Shown: positions 51,841 through 61,577 of the stretch, in pieces
Position numbering within the stretch: the first letter of the stretch is position 1
Layout: every line of letters starts with the position of its first letter
From: Emticicia sp. CRIBPO
GTDB taxonomy: Bacteria > Bacteroidota > Bacteroidia > Cytophagales > Spirosomataceae
DNA length: 64,000 nt
Assembly: GCF_009905725.1 (NCBI RefSeq)
Contig: NZ_JAAAKV010000002.1
Span: forward strand, 248,001-312,000
Direction: 5' to 3'
Position numbers and translations under genes: made by a program
Notes under the pieces: generated by a model
Database searches by the model: none
What the model was told of the DNA's origin: nothing
What the model saw: only the letters and a program-made list of their open reading frames with translations

Positions 51841-54800
51841 TCAGTTTACTGTAATTCGCCCGCCTCCCCAATAACTTCTCAGATACGGATTATACATGGC
51901 GTCTGCCGACACAGGCCCCTGGATGAAACTTCCCTGGGTTATTGCCCTTACCAGGTAATAATAATACTGTGGTTTTGAGGTGACATTGACAAAGAAATGG
52001 ATGCGGTCGTCCCTGATATCAAAATATTGCGGTTCGGCAGCATTCTTGATCCAGTCCATATCCCTGCCACCGGTGAGACGCGGGTTTTCTATTTCAAGCC
52101 CTGCAGGAATGATATCGGTCAGCACCACATTCTCTAAAGCATACGGAATATCCGGGGTACTGTTTAAAGTAAGCCTTACCACTACCAGCTGGTTTTGCTT
52201 GATGGCTGAAGTAGTGATCTGTTTTCCATCGCGGGTAAAATAAGCCCTCCTGGCCATCAGTCCCTTGTCTTCAATTTTGGTACTCCTGACTGCAGGAATA
52301 CCCTCGTTTACCTGGTAGTAATACATTTTATCACCGGATGCCTTTATTTTTATTCCCTTAGGATAATTCACCAGGTCAATCCAGACCCCTTTCTTACTTA
52401 TGGTTTGCTGTACTTTTCCGTCAACAATGACCTCCGCTTTCGAGTTGCTTTTTTTACTGTTAAGCAGCTTACCAAATGCGTTCAGCGAAAAAGCCAGTTC
52501 CTGGGTGTTGAGATAAACATTCTTATTCATCAGGGTAGTGTTCAGCGACTGGGTCAGCGGAACAATCTGGGCGTTTTTCGGATCCGACTCCACCAAAGTA
52601 TTCAGGACCAAAGCCATATTCCGTAACGGAGATGAAAAGCTTCCGCTCAGCATCGGGCTATAGGATTCCCGGGTATAGGTTTTAGGCAACAGGGCCGCGT
52701 AACTTCTCGAATCACCAATCTGCATATAAGCACAGGCCAGGAGAAACTTCTGATCCTGCGAAAGCTTATCATACTTTGTTTTTAATTCGTTCATCCCGGC
52801 CAGGTAGGGCTCGTCGGTAAGAGACAATACATAGAGGGAATAAGCGAGTTCTGTCGGAATGCGTTCTTTTTTTACCAATACCTTGTTTTCCACAGTATAG
52901 TAAATTTCTTTGATCTGTTCTTCCCTGTTCACCATGTTGTTCAGATAGTCCATGAGCTTCCATGTAAAGTCTTTAGAGACATCATATCCCGCCTTCTGGG
53001 CCTCCACCACAAAATGCAAAGCATAGGCTGTTACCCACCACTGCCCGGTTTCATTCCCCGGCCAGTAAGGCAACGAACCATCATATATCTGCATTTCCTG
53101 GATCTTCTCCAGGGCCGACTGCACATTATAGCGGGGGTTTCTTTCCGATTTTCCGCTCTCTGTCACAGAGGAATCTGCAAATACCTCTCCTGCAATATCT
53201 TCAAAGTACAACTGAGCAAAAGCTTTCGATATGGTTTGCTCAGTGCAACCGTAAGGGTAACTGAGAAGGTTTTCAAGACGGTGACCAAACTGAAGAATGG
53301 GTGTCGGGCTGATGTAGACCCTGGAAGTCAGGGTGCCTTTCATGTATTCCTCCGGTTTAGCAAAAGTCAGTTCTTTGTTTATATCGATCATTCCGGCGGT
53401 TCCCGACTTTTGTAAAGAAGCAGCAGGCCTTACACTGATCTCTGTTGATTTACTGAAAAGTTCTTTCCCGTTACGGGCCATAACCTTTAACTTTCCTAAC
53501 CCTATGCCTTCCGCACTGCTGATGTCGAGTTCAACAAATCCTTCCTTTCCGGGACCTACGGTGAGGTCAGAAACCGATAGTTTTCCGGCACTGATCTTTC
53601 CCTCCGTAGAAGCCGAAATTTTAAGGGTCTGAACTTCAGATGTGGTATTGAAAAATGTCACGGGTACTTTCACCTTATCTTCGGGACTTAAAAAGAGAGG
53701 TAAACCCACGCTGATGCTGACCGGATCTGAAACCACGGTCTGAAACTGGGCCGAACCGAATTTTTTATCATCATATGCCACAGCCATAACTCTCAGACTG
53801 CCCAAAAATTCAGGCACATCATATTCGAATTTCGCCTTACCAGAGGCATCCGTTTTGAGAATCCCACTCCATTTGGCCACCAGCTCTGCCCTGCCGTTGG
53901 CCAGCGGATTCACCCTTTTGCTCATTCCGCCGTCCCCTCCGGTTTTTGAAGCATTGTTTAACTGTATTTCAGGAAGCAATAAAGGATACAGATCAAAGCT
54001 GCGGGTTTCCAGGGCCCTTTTCTGATAAAAATGTTTGTATATGTCAGGCGTCTCCGTGTTTTTTAACTGAAGAATGCCCTCATCAACCACCGCTACGGTA
54101 AGCTCGGTATTTGGTGTGGACAGGATTTCCACTACCTGGTGTGTTTTTGAACGTATTTTAGCCTGGGCCCTGATCTCAATCTTCAGCTTCCTGTTTTCAT
54201 CATCCACTTTTACGCTTTTCAGACCGTGGGCCGACATCAGCGGCAATTCCGGCTGATTCATCGGCCGGATCAAGGTTGCAGATACATACACATTGGGCAA
54301 ATGACCTTCTTTTAACTTAAATTTAAGGGAAGCGGACTTCTGTTCGGTCTGAATATACTGGTGTTCCAGTAAGCCTTCATTTTCAACCGTTATAAGCAAT
54401 TTTCCATCGAAAGGTGTCTTGAAAATAGCGTTCACCTCTTCTCCAACGGCGTAGGACTCCTTATCTGTGGTGATCTGGACTTCTCCGTCTGTGTCCACTT
54501 CAAATGAAGATCGGTTGCCATAGCCATAAGCATAAAAAGTAGACGCCACATAAGACGGGGCATCCGGCAGTTTAAGCCGCACTTCGTATTCTCCGGAAAT
54601 CTTGGGCATAAAATCAGTTACCCTGGTTCTGCCTTTGATGGTCAGGTCTACAGACTTCATCAGTTTTTCCTTTTTCTTTGAAACATACCTCAGGCCATTT
54701 TCCGTCTTTTCCATGACGGTCTGGTAATCCAGCAAATAAACTTCCATCATGGCTGCTATGGTAACCGGCTTTCCGCCTGCATCCAAAGCCGCCACCTCCA

Positions 54801-57204
54801 TAGGATACGGAACATTGGTTGAAGTAAAATATGAGGGAATATGTATGCCCAGGAATTCCTGCTGCGTGTAAATGTTAAATGTCTTCATCCGGTGCACGGG
54901 TCTGTTGCTTTCGTCAAAAACCGACACCAAAACCTTTCCTTCCAGCATTCCCCGGCCAGACAACTCTTTTGGTATTTCAAATACTTCCGAAGCCATGCCT
55001 TTGGCATCAGTCGTTCCGTTACGGAGTTCTTTTTCGAACTTGGTCTGGTCAACAATCCCAAAATGAAAATCTTCATAACCTTTCGACGTGAACGCCTTGT
55101 TGGACACAGCATATTCCATTTCATAGGTCTTGTTGCTGGCTGGTGGTCCGAAAAGATTGGTGGCCGTAATTTTTATATTGGCCTTCTGCCCAACAGAAAC
55201 CGACTCCGGGCCGTCCACCTGGACTTTAATCCTGTCGGGCATAAAATCTTCCACGGATATTCTCTTGCTGCCAATCAGCACATCGTTGCCTGTAAGTATT
55301 TCTATGGTATAAAACCCGGTTAACGCCGCCCTGTCCAACTTAACAGAATGCTCCACTGCCCCTGCCGCATTGGTCTGGGTCATTACCGAACTGATTTCTT
55401 TGCCGCGGGGTTGCCTCACCTTTATTTTTATTGGAATATCTTTCCTGGCTTCCCAGAAACGGTTTCTGATCACCGTATTGAAATAGACAGTCTCACCAGG
55501 ACGGTAAATTTCCCTGTCTCCGTAAATAAAGGCTTCATAGCCGGACTCTGAGGGCAGGCGTCCACCCACATCAAATTTGGATGTTTCTATTTCAGTATCC
55601 TCAAAAAGAATATAATTGAAGTCATCATTAGTGCTGGCAGTGATCATGGCCACAGTAAATCCGGGGTGTTCTTTTTTCAGGTTTTTAAACACCAGCATCC
55701 CGGTTTTATCGGTCACCCCTTTGGTTATTTCCTGGTTATTGGTGCTGACCAGCTTTATTTCTATTCCCTGCAGAGACTCCGTTGTGAGTATGGAATTGGC
55801 AAAAACAGTCAGGGTTTCCTGGTCTCTGGATAATTTTGAAATCAGGCCGATATCCGAAACGGACACCAGTTTCTGTATCGAGTGATAATATTCGTCTTCT
55901 GAGCCCACAGAAATAAAATATACTCCTCTCCTGTCTCTTTGCTCAGGTAAAGGAAGATTCAACAGGGCGACTCCCTGCTTGGAGGGCAGGTCGGTGCTTT
56001 CAATTTTCTTATCTGATAATTCATCAGAATACAAACCCACGTCTCTGAAATACCTGTACCCTTCGCCCTCTTCGTCATAATTCTGGTAAGACGACCTGAT
56101 AAACGGAAGCAGGTTATTTTCATATACTTTAGATATTTTTATGCGTACTTTAGGGATATTGACAATATTGACCCCAATGTTTTTATACCCTTTTGAAGAG
56201 ATGTACTGAGCTCTTCTGTTGGTAAACTCCAGATAAGGATCGATCTTACCGAAGTACGCATCTCCTACAAATTCACTGTCCATTTTACCGCCTAATATCC
56301 CGCTCATCAGGGGGCTTATCCTGATTTTATAGATATCATCCTGGTTAAAATCACCTTTGATCAGGAACCCGTTTTCAGCCTGCTCAACCTCGAATTTAAC
56401 TGCCGGGGTGATTTCGATGTACTTCTCGATACCGTACGCATCTACCGTCTGTGAGGTTTTCACCAGGATATAACCTTTCAGTTTCTTAAAGGAAGTCTGA
56501 AATTTCAGGATCTCCAGCTTTTCGGCTTCCGGCACGGGAATTTCCAGGGTTTCTTTTTCCTGGAATTTCGCAGGGTTACCCTTCTTCCCGGCGATTTCCA
56601 CCCTTACATGATCTGTTTCCGACAGGTTATCCGTGATATTCAGCACCAGGTCATTGAGATTGCCGGTGGAGACTACTTCATAGTCAACCAATTTATTGTC
56701 AGCAAAAACCACTACTTCGTCCTTGATCGTATGTGTATCGTAACGGGAGTTGAGATCCAGCATTACTCTTGTGCTCTTTTTGTGATTTTTATCAACAGTA
56801 GCATAAGCCTGCTGGTCTGTTACCTTCAGGCTGGGGGTTCTGAATTCAATAAGTTCTTCTTTATCAACGACCAGCGAGCCTTTTTTCCTTTTCAGCAACT
56901 GTCCGGAAAGACTTGCCTTATACGAGGTCGCAAATTGCAGAGGACTGGTGGGCGAAAAAATGAGTTCATTTTTCCCGATCCATTTAAATTTCCCCTGGAT
57001 TTTAGGTTCAAAATCTATGTAAGGAACACTCTCCCATTCATTAAGGTCCCCTTCCGAAACCAGGTCTTCATCAAACTCAAAAAGAAGGTTCTGAAGGAGG
57101 TCTACCTCATCGCCGAAGCCGAGGCGTTTTATACCTACTTCAGGAAGGGTGTTACAACTTGGTATCAGGCAAACAAAAAAAAGAAAAGTAAGAATGTGTT
57201 TCAT
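51841..57204 (-). CDS. Bacterial alpha-2-macroglobulin family lipoprotein
   Basis: A 1787-residue exported protein. A lipobox ends at CLIPSC (Cys17), so it is probably an outer- or inner-membrane lipoprotein facing the periplasm. A series of macroglobulin beta-sandwich domains follows. The bait region is variable, and a thioester motif GCTEQ is present at about Cys1320. The thioester domain continues as alpha-helical hairpins (PYWPGNETGQWWVTAYALHF), and the last part is a receptor-binding-like domain ending VRAITQGSFIQGP. Such proteins are thought to trap proteases that enter the periplasm. The downstream pbpC, 2 bases after its stop, is the usual partner. Confidence 0.93.
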   Translation of the reverse strand: MKHILTFLFFVCLIPSCNTLPEVGIKRLGFGDEVDLLQNLLFEFDEDLVSEGDLNEWESVPYIDFEPKIQGKFKWIGKNELIFSPTSPLQFATSYKASLSGQLLKRKKGSLVVDKEELIEFRTPSLKVTDQQAYATVDKNHKKSTRVMLDLNSRYDTHTIKDEVVVFADNKLVDYEVVSTGNLNDLVLNITDNLSETDHVRVEIAGKKGNPAKFQEKETLEIPVPEAEKLEILKFQTSFKKLKGYILVKTSQTVDAYGIEKYIEITPAVKFEVEQAENGFLIKGDFNQDDIYKIRISPLMSGILGGKMDSEFVGDAYFGKIDPYLEFTNRRAQYISSKGYKNIGVNIVNIPKVRIKISKVYENNLLPFIRSSYQNYDEEGEGYRYFRDVGLYSDELSDKKIESTDLPSKQGVALLNLPLPEQRDRRGVYFISVGSEDEYYHSIQKLVSVSDIGLISKLSRDQETLTVFANSILTTESLQGIEIKLVSTNNQEITKGVTDKTGMLVFKNLKKEHPGFTVAMITASTNDDFNYILFEDTEIETSKFDVGGRLPSESGYEAFIYGDREIYRPGETVYFNTVIRNRFWEARKDIPIKIKVRQPRGKEISSVMTQTNAAGAVEHSVKLDRAALTGFYTIEILTGNDVLIGSKRISVEDFMPDRIKVQVDGPESVSVGQKANIKITATNLFGPPASNKTYEMEYAVSNKAFTSKGYEDFHFGIVDQTKFEKELRNGTTDAKGMASEVFEIPKELSGRGMLEGKVLVSVFDESNRPVHRMKTFNIYTQQEFLGIHIPSYFTSTNVPYPMEVAALDAGGKPVTIAAMMEVYLLDYQTVMEKTENGLRYVSKKKEKLMKSVDLTIKGRTRVTDFMPKISGEYEVRLKLPDAPSYVASTFYAYGYGNRSSFEVDTDGEVQITTDKESYAVGEEVNAIFKTPFDGKLLITVENEGLLEHQYIQTEQKSASLKFKLKEGHLPNVYVSATLIRPMNQPELPLMSAHGLKSVKVDDENRKLKIEIRAQAKIRSKTHQVVEILSTPNTELTVAVVDEGILQLKNTETPDIYKHFYQKRALETRSFDLYPLLLPEIQLNNASKTGGDGGMSKRVNPLANGRAELVAKWSGILKTDASGKAKFEYDVPEFLGSLRVMAVAYDDKKFGSAQFQTVVSDPVSISVGLPLFLSPEDKVKVPVTFFNTTSEVQTLKISASTEGKISAGKLSVSDLTVGPGKEGFVELDISSAEGIGLGKLKVMARNGKELFSKSTEISVRPAASLQKSGTAGMIDINKELTFAKPEEYMKGTLTSRVYISPTPILQFGHRLENLLSYPYGCTEQTISKAFAQLYFEDIAGEVFADSSVTESGKSERNPRYNVQSALEKIQEMQIYDGSLPYWPGNETGQWWVTAYALHFVVEAQKAGYDVSKDFTWKLMDYLNNMVNREEQIKEIYYTVENKVLVKKERIPTELAYSLYVLSLTDEPYLAGMNELKTKYDKLSQDQKFLLACAYMQIGDSRSYAALLPKTYTRESYSPMLSGSFSSPLRNMALVLNTLVESDPKNAQIVPLTQSLNTTLMNKNVYLNTQELAFSLNAFGKLLNSKKSNSKAEVIVDGKVQQTISKKGVWIDLVNYPKGIKIKASGDKMYYYQVNEGIPAVRSTKIEDKGLMARRAYFTRDGKQITTSAIKQNQLVVVRLTLNSTPDIPYALENVVLTDIIPAGLEIENPRLTGGRDMDWIKNAAEPQYFDIRDDRIHFFVNVTSKPQYYYYLVRAITQGSFIQGPVSADAMYNPYLRSYWGGGRITVN

Positions 57205-57469
57205 TGGGTTTCAGATATTATGCTCCAAATTAACGAAGATATCTGAGAAAAGTAATGATCAGGAAGAACATAATTTATGACCGAACGCTTTCATTTTTAA
57301 AGGCTTACCACAACTCTGCTTGCCATCGTTTTTCAAACTGACAACTGAACTTCAAAATCACTCAGGATGAACAAATTATCAGCTCAAAACAGGAAAAGAA
57401 TCAAAACAAACTAAAAGATTAGTTAATTAAAAATACTTTTATATATTTACATATGTTAAAACCTTAAAA

Positions 57470-58003
57470 ATGAAAATAAGTCTGATATTCTTCTGCTTCC
57501 TCTTATCAGGTAACCCCTTCAAAAAGCAACCCGACAGCTATTTTAATTTCAACAAAGAAACTCCCGATAACAGCTCAATGGTGTTACTGGATAAACAACA
57601 AAATAAAATTACCCTGGAAGACCTCCTGAAAAAGCACAAAGGGAAAGTCATTTACATAGACTTCTGGGCCAGCTGGTGCAAACCATGCCGGCTTGCACTT
57701 CCTCATTCGAAACAACTCAAAGAAACGCTGAAAGACATCCCTGTTGTATTTGTGTATCTGTCGATTGATGAAATGACCAATCCCTGGAAACAGGCAAGTA
57801 TAAAAGATGGGCTTGATGGCTATTCTGAAAACTACCTTGTATATAATCCGCTGGAATCTGAGTTTATAAAAAAACACAGAATAAGCTCTATCCCCCGGTA
57901 TATGATCTATGATCAGAATGGCACACTGGTCGACGCCATGGCACCCGGGCCTGTAAATGAAGATGCTGAAAGTGTTTTGAAGAAGCTGGCCGGAGTAAAA
58001 TAA
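57470..58003 (+). CDS. TlpA-like thioredoxin-fold protein
   Basis: A 177-residue protein with an N-terminal hydrophobic stretch (MKISLIFFCFLLSG) that is probably a signal peptide. The TlpA/ResA-type motif IDFWASWCKPCRLALPHS holds the C-x-x-C pair at residues 70 and 73. The usual cis-proline strand follows in ISSIPRYMIYDQNGTLVDAM. It should act as a periplasmic thiol-disulfide reductase. It stands alone before a terminator, so the substrate is not indicated. The 265-base gap upstream holds only a weak -7-like TATATTTA at about 57442. Confidence 0.87.
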   Translation: MKISLIFFCFLLSGNPFKKQPDSYFNFNKETPDNSSMVLLDKQQNKITLEDLLKKHKGKVIYIDFWASWCKPCRLALPHSKQLKETLKDIPVVFVYLSIDEMTNPWKQASIKDGLDGYSENYLVYNPLESEFIKKHRISSIPRYMIYDQNGTLVDAMAPGPVNEDAESVLKKLAGVK

Positions 58004-58025
58004 TATGAATACCCCCTGTTAAAAC

Positions 58026-58057
58026 AAAAGAGGCTGCCCGAAGACAGCCTCTTTTCA
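58026..58057. terminator. Terminator between the TlpA-like and ferritin genes
   Basis: The stem AAAAGAGGCTG pairs with CAGCCTCTTTT around an 8-base loop. It lies between convergent genes and may act both ways. Confidence 0.85.
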
Positions 58058-58073
58058 ATTAAATACTTCTATC

Positions 58074-58622
58074 TTATTCAGCAGTACCATTAGTCATTGA
58101 CTGAGCGGCAGATTCTCTGATACTGCCCAGTTCCTGGTCAATAGCAAACAGAGACTCGCCTTCCATCAGATCAATGATCTCAAGGGCCCTGCGGGCGTTA
58201 TATTCTTCTTCGATCTGCTCGTTGATAAACCACAAAGCCAGCTGCTCTGTAGCGTAATCATTGACCTGGCGTGCAGCAGCTACAATTTTGCTGATGGCCG
58301 TAGTCACTTTGATCTCACTCTCCAGTGCCGTTTCAAAACATTCACGGATAGAAGAGTATTCCTGCTTTTGTTTTTCCACATCCGGAGTTACCGAAGTTCC
58401 TCCGAGATTCAGGATAAACCTGAATATCTTCATCATGTGCGTATGTTCTTCAGTCGCCTGAGTAAAGAAATAATGGGCACTGTTTTTATATCCGTTGCGA
58501 TCACACCATGAAGCGATAGCCAGGTACTTGTTCGAGGCTTCGAACTCCATTTTGATTTGATCGTTTAATATCGCTTCTACTTCTTCTTTAAGAGAAGTTC
58601 TCATTCTTACCAGATTTTTCAT
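58074..58622 (-). CDS. ftnA: Ferritin
   Basis: I use the ATG at 58622 (MKNLVRMRTSLKEEVEAILN). The 182-residue protein forms a 24-mer iron-storage shell with a ferroxidase centre. Likely ligands include a glutamate in QIKMEFEASNKYLAIASW and the EExxH pair at Glu59 and His62 in QATEEHTHMMKIFRF. Residues TAISKIVAAARQVNDYAT and WFINEQIEEEYNARRAL supply the rest. Length is normal for a bacterial non-haem ferritin. A hypothetical gene and a hemerythrin-domain gene lie nearby. Confidence 0.93.
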   Translation of the reverse strand: MKNLVRMRTSLKEEVEAILNDQIKMEFEASNKYLAIASWCDRNGYKNSAHYFFTQATEEHTHMMKIFRFILNLGGTSVTPDVEKQKQEYSSIRECFETALESEIKVTTAISKIVAAARQVNDYATEQLALWFINEQIEEEYNARRALEIIDLMEGESLFAIDQELGSIRESAAQSMTNGTAE

Positions 58623-58735
58623 GTTATCCAAAATTTTTGATTTGTGTCTTGTTTGCAATATAAAAGTAACGTATTCTTTACTCTTATTGTTCTTCCGCAC
58701 AGTATATTCGGATATATTTAGAGTTAATCTAAATC

Positions 58736-59089
58736 TTAAACCAATTCCTCAAAAATCTCAGATATCGTTTGTTCAACATATAAAGCAAACCTCGCTCCTT
58801 CTAGCAGTTCGCGGAGATGAAGAATTTCGCAGAGTGTTAACCGGTAGCGGGTATCTGCGTTAGGAGCGTCAATCAGACCGTAATCAAAGTCGTCAGACAA
58901 GTTGAAGATCATAGAATGGATATCCACCGAATCAACCATCTTCTTAAAGTTCAGAAAATTCTGAATCCTGAAACTGGTACTAATTCCTCCAAAATTTACG
59001 ATGATTTTGTGAGTGCGGTCGCATTGAAATACGGTCCCGTGGGCACTGCTGTATAATTCTATCAGTTGACTGTCAGTTGCTTTGTTCAT
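58736..59089 (-). CDS. Hypothetical protein next to ferritin
   Basis: I use the ATG at 59089 (MNKATDSQLIELYSSAHGT), giving 117 residues; a start six codons earlier at 59107 is also possible. The sequence has no signal peptide. It includes FQCDRTHKIIVNFGGISTSF and a helical C-terminus (LHLRELLEGARFALYVEQTI). I do not recognise its family with confidence. It is co-directional with ferritin, with 113 bases between, and divergent from the hemerythrin gene. Confidence 0.6.
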   Translation of the reverse strand: MNKATDSQLIELYSSAHGTVFQCDRTHKIIVNFGGISTSFRIQNFLNFKKMVDSVDIHSMIFNLSDDFDYGLIDAPNADTRYRLTLCEILHLRELLEGARFALYVEQTISEIFEELV

Positions 59090-59233
59090 CTTTTTGATAA
59101 ATTCCACACAAATATAAACAGTTATTTAGAATAAATACAAATAAAAAGGTATGATCTTTATCATTTTTTTAGTAACTTCGAAATAAGACTTTTGTGAAGC
59201 TTGACTGAAAACAATAAACACCGGCACTCAAAA

Positions 59234-59923
59234 ATGAACACAAAAACCTACAATGACCTGATTACCAGTAGTAAAATGTACCAGCTGGTTACTGAGAGAC
59301 TGGATCTGAAAAGTACCAACAATTCAGACAATTTTGAGAAGTTTGAGATGGACGCCGAACTCATGGAGCTTATTCTGGATCTTTACAGCAGTGACGATGA
59401 ATTTCCGTACCAGAACATGAGGAAGTTTTCGATTGAACAGGTTTTAAACTACCTGCAGGCCAGCCACCGGCTTTATCTGACCAAGAAACTTCCTGAAATT
59501 GAGCAATCTATGCTCCATATTTTCAGTAAATACGGTCAGTCGCATCAGCTTCTTGCCAGTCTTGCCGTTTTCTTTAATGACTACAAAAACAAATTGGTGG
59601 CCCACATCAAAATGGAAGAAAAGGAATTCTTCCCTTATGTCAAAAAAGTCATTTCCGCTTCCAAGGGAGAACTAAATAAAGAAGATGTTTTAACTGGTTC
59701 GCCTATTGAGGACTTTGACGATCATCATGGTCCTATAGAAGATGATCTGAAAGAAGTTTATCATATCATCAGCCAGTTTTCAGACGATAAAACGACACCT
59801 CTTCCCTACCGGGTGTTTTTAAACCAGGTGGAATTGTTTGAACTGGAACTCAGAAAACATGCGATTATTGAAGATCATGTGCTGGTACCGATGCTGAAGG
59901 AACTTGAAGCTTCCCTGGCTTAA
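59234..59923 (+). CDS. Hemerythrin domain-containing protein
   Basis: I use the ATG at 59234 (MNTKTYNDLITSSKMYQLV); an in-frame TTG at 59201 would add 11 residues. The 229-residue helical protein has histidines spaced as in hemerythrin/HHE proteins: LQASHRLYLTKKLPEIEQ, FNDYKNKLVAHIKMEEKEFF, FDDHHGPIEDDL and LRKHAIIEDHVLVPMLKEL. These could hold a di-iron centre that senses or binds oxygen or nitric oxide. The 60-residue N-terminal extension resembles the linker in RIC (YtfE/ScdA) proteins that repair iron-sulfur clusters. Exact function is not fixed. Confidence 0.82.
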   Translation: MNTKTYNDLITSSKMYQLVTERLDLKSTNNSDNFEKFEMDAELMELILDLYSSDDEFPYQNMRKFSIEQVLNYLQASHRLYLTKKLPEIEQSMLHIFSKYGQSHQLLASLAVFFNDYKNKLVAHIKMEEKEFFPYVKKVISASKGELNKEDVLTGSPIEDFDDHHGPIEDDLKEVYHIISQFSDDKTTPLPYRVFLNQVELFELELRKHAIIEDHVLVPMLKELEASLA

Positions 59924-59928
59924 ACGTC

Positions 59929-61287
59929 TTACTTCTTAAACTTAAGCTTTAATACATTTGCGGCTATCTTATAACCGTTTTCACGGCCTTTCTGACCGGA
60001 GAAGTAATATTGGGTACCTGAATAAAATCCTGCCAGTGAGGCCTCCCTTGCCAGCTGGGCAAAATTGGCAAAGTTTCTTTTTGGCTGTAATCCTTTGTGA
60101 GAATCATCTTCGAAGGCATAGGTTTCTCCAAAAACCGAATCCAGGATGCCTGCTGAAGCCCCCGCTGCCGTGGCATTAATCGAAGCATACTCAGGATACG
60201 GAGGACTGGCCATGTAAGGCGTCCATGAGGGGTTCAGCGTTTGTTTTATATAAGTGCTCGGCCTCATCAGGTAATAAGTATATTTCGCCTTCCAGGCCGA
60301 TATGTGGGCATCGTTAAGGGCAAGGCCCAGCTTTACATAGACTTCAGCCGCTTTATCCAGTTTTACCTTTTCTTTTTTCAGGATCTGGGAAGCGATATTA
60401 AACAGGTGTCCGGCGGTAGCGATTGTGCCCTGGCCGTCTCTCCAGAAATCGACAAATTCCTTCTGACCCGAAGTCAGTATTTTGGCGGAATCCTGCACGT
60501 ATTTCGCCTCTTTAAAAAAGTCGGAGTTTTTATCAAATGAAAAAGTAACAGGTTTTTCGGCATTAGTAGTTTTATTGGAAGTCACAAAAGGCCTGTTTTT
60601 TCCCCAGTAGGGTAGTAACGGCGTCACCTGTCCGCCTGTGGGTTTCCAATATCCGATTCCTGTGGGTATCGAATAGTTGGCCGGGTAATTTTCAAGACTT
60701 CCTGACTGCCCCCCATCAGTTTTTGAATAATTCCAGATGGCTGTGGCGATCTCGGCACCAAAGCGGATGGATCGGTCTACGACAGGATCGGAAATCCCTT
60801 TTTTTAATTCCGTTTCAAAATGACTTCTGACAGAATCTATGGCTTTTTTATTGACGTCACTGGTAGTGCTGTACATGTCTCTGATCAGGGTGTACTGAGC
60901 GGTGCTGGCCACCAATCCCCAATGGTAACTATCGGTAGTATCAGGCTGAGGCATATTACCCAGGCCGTTGAGCTGATTTTCGAGGCTTTTGAAGCCCGGC
61001 ATTCCAAAATGTATACTTTCATACAAAGCCAGCGTAGAATAGGCCAATGAGCGTGCCGCAACCGGAGATTCAAACCCGGGCGTACTGCTGATCAGGTGCA
61101 TTTGCAGGTCAATCCAGGCCGTAGCCACCACAGCATCATAATCTGATGCAGGTGCAGAGGCCGACTGTCCGGGTTCAGGGTCCACATCACCGATATTTTT
61201 CTTGCAGGACAAAATGCATAATCCCAGCAGGAAAACGGCCAGCGAGTGGTAAAAAACCTTTCTAAATGGAGGAAAACAATTTTTCAT
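59929..61287 (-). CDS. Lipoprotein with degenerate vanadium-haloperoxidase/PAP2 fold
   Basis: I use the ATG at 61287; a lipobox ends at Cys28 (GLCILSC). The 452-residue protein has the helical layout of vanadium-dependent haloperoxidases and PAP2 phosphatases: KYTYYLMRPSTY (Lys335, Arg342) and SPPYPEYASINATAAGAS. The usual catalytic SGH is here SIN (369-371), and the second arginine-histidine element (SR-x5-H) is LAGFYSGTQYYFS, with Gly420 and Gln426 instead of Arg and His. Several active-site residues are therefore missing, and it is probably not a haloperoxidase. It is tail to tail with the hemerythrin gene. Confidence 0.8.
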   Translation of the reverse strand: MKNCFPPFRKVFYHSLAVFLLGLCILSCKKNIGDVDPEPGQSASAPASDYDAVVATAWIDLQMHLISSTPGFESPVAARSLAYSTLALYESIHFGMPGFKSLENQLNGLGNMPQPDTTDSYHWGLVASTAQYTLIRDMYSTTSDVNKKAIDSVRSHFETELKKGISDPVVDRSIRFGAEIATAIWNYSKTDGGQSGSLENYPANYSIPTGIGYWKPTGGQVTPLLPYWGKNRPFVTSNKTTNAEKPVTFSFDKNSDFFKEAKYVQDSAKILTSGQKEFVDFWRDGQGTIATAGHLFNIASQILKKEKVKLDKAAEVYVKLGLALNDAHISAWKAKYTYYLMRPSTYIKQTLNPSWTPYMASPPYPEYASINATAAGASAGILDSVFGETYAFEDDSHKGLQPKRNFANFAQLAREASLAGFYSGTQYYFSGQKGRENGYKIAANVLKLKFKK

Positions 61288-61577
61288 TGAGCACATAGGT
61301 ATGTATACCATTTAAAATTCTTCAAAAACCCTGCCAAATGAGTGACCGGAGAAAGGAAAAGGGAAAACGGATCAGCGGATATCTTTTATTACCATGCGAA
61401 ATACCGTATTAAAACACCCTGAGAAATCGCCGGGACAGACATTAAAGAACAATAGAATAATTTCAAAAAATTGTTTCACTTTATTTATATTTTATTTATC
61501 TTGCTTAGGATAACCTCAAAATTCATTTGTCTTGACTCACGAGACAAAATCATTATGAACATATAATTTTAACAGCA

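Noticed and set aside
56608-57246. 212-residue plus-strand frame opposite the 5' end of the macroglobulin gene
   Set aside because: It overlaps coding sequence for the lipoprotein leader and first domains, and has no recognisable domain.
57205-57469. Structural RNA gene in the gap before the TlpA-like gene
   Set aside because: I looked for tRNA-like arms and strong hairpins and found none.
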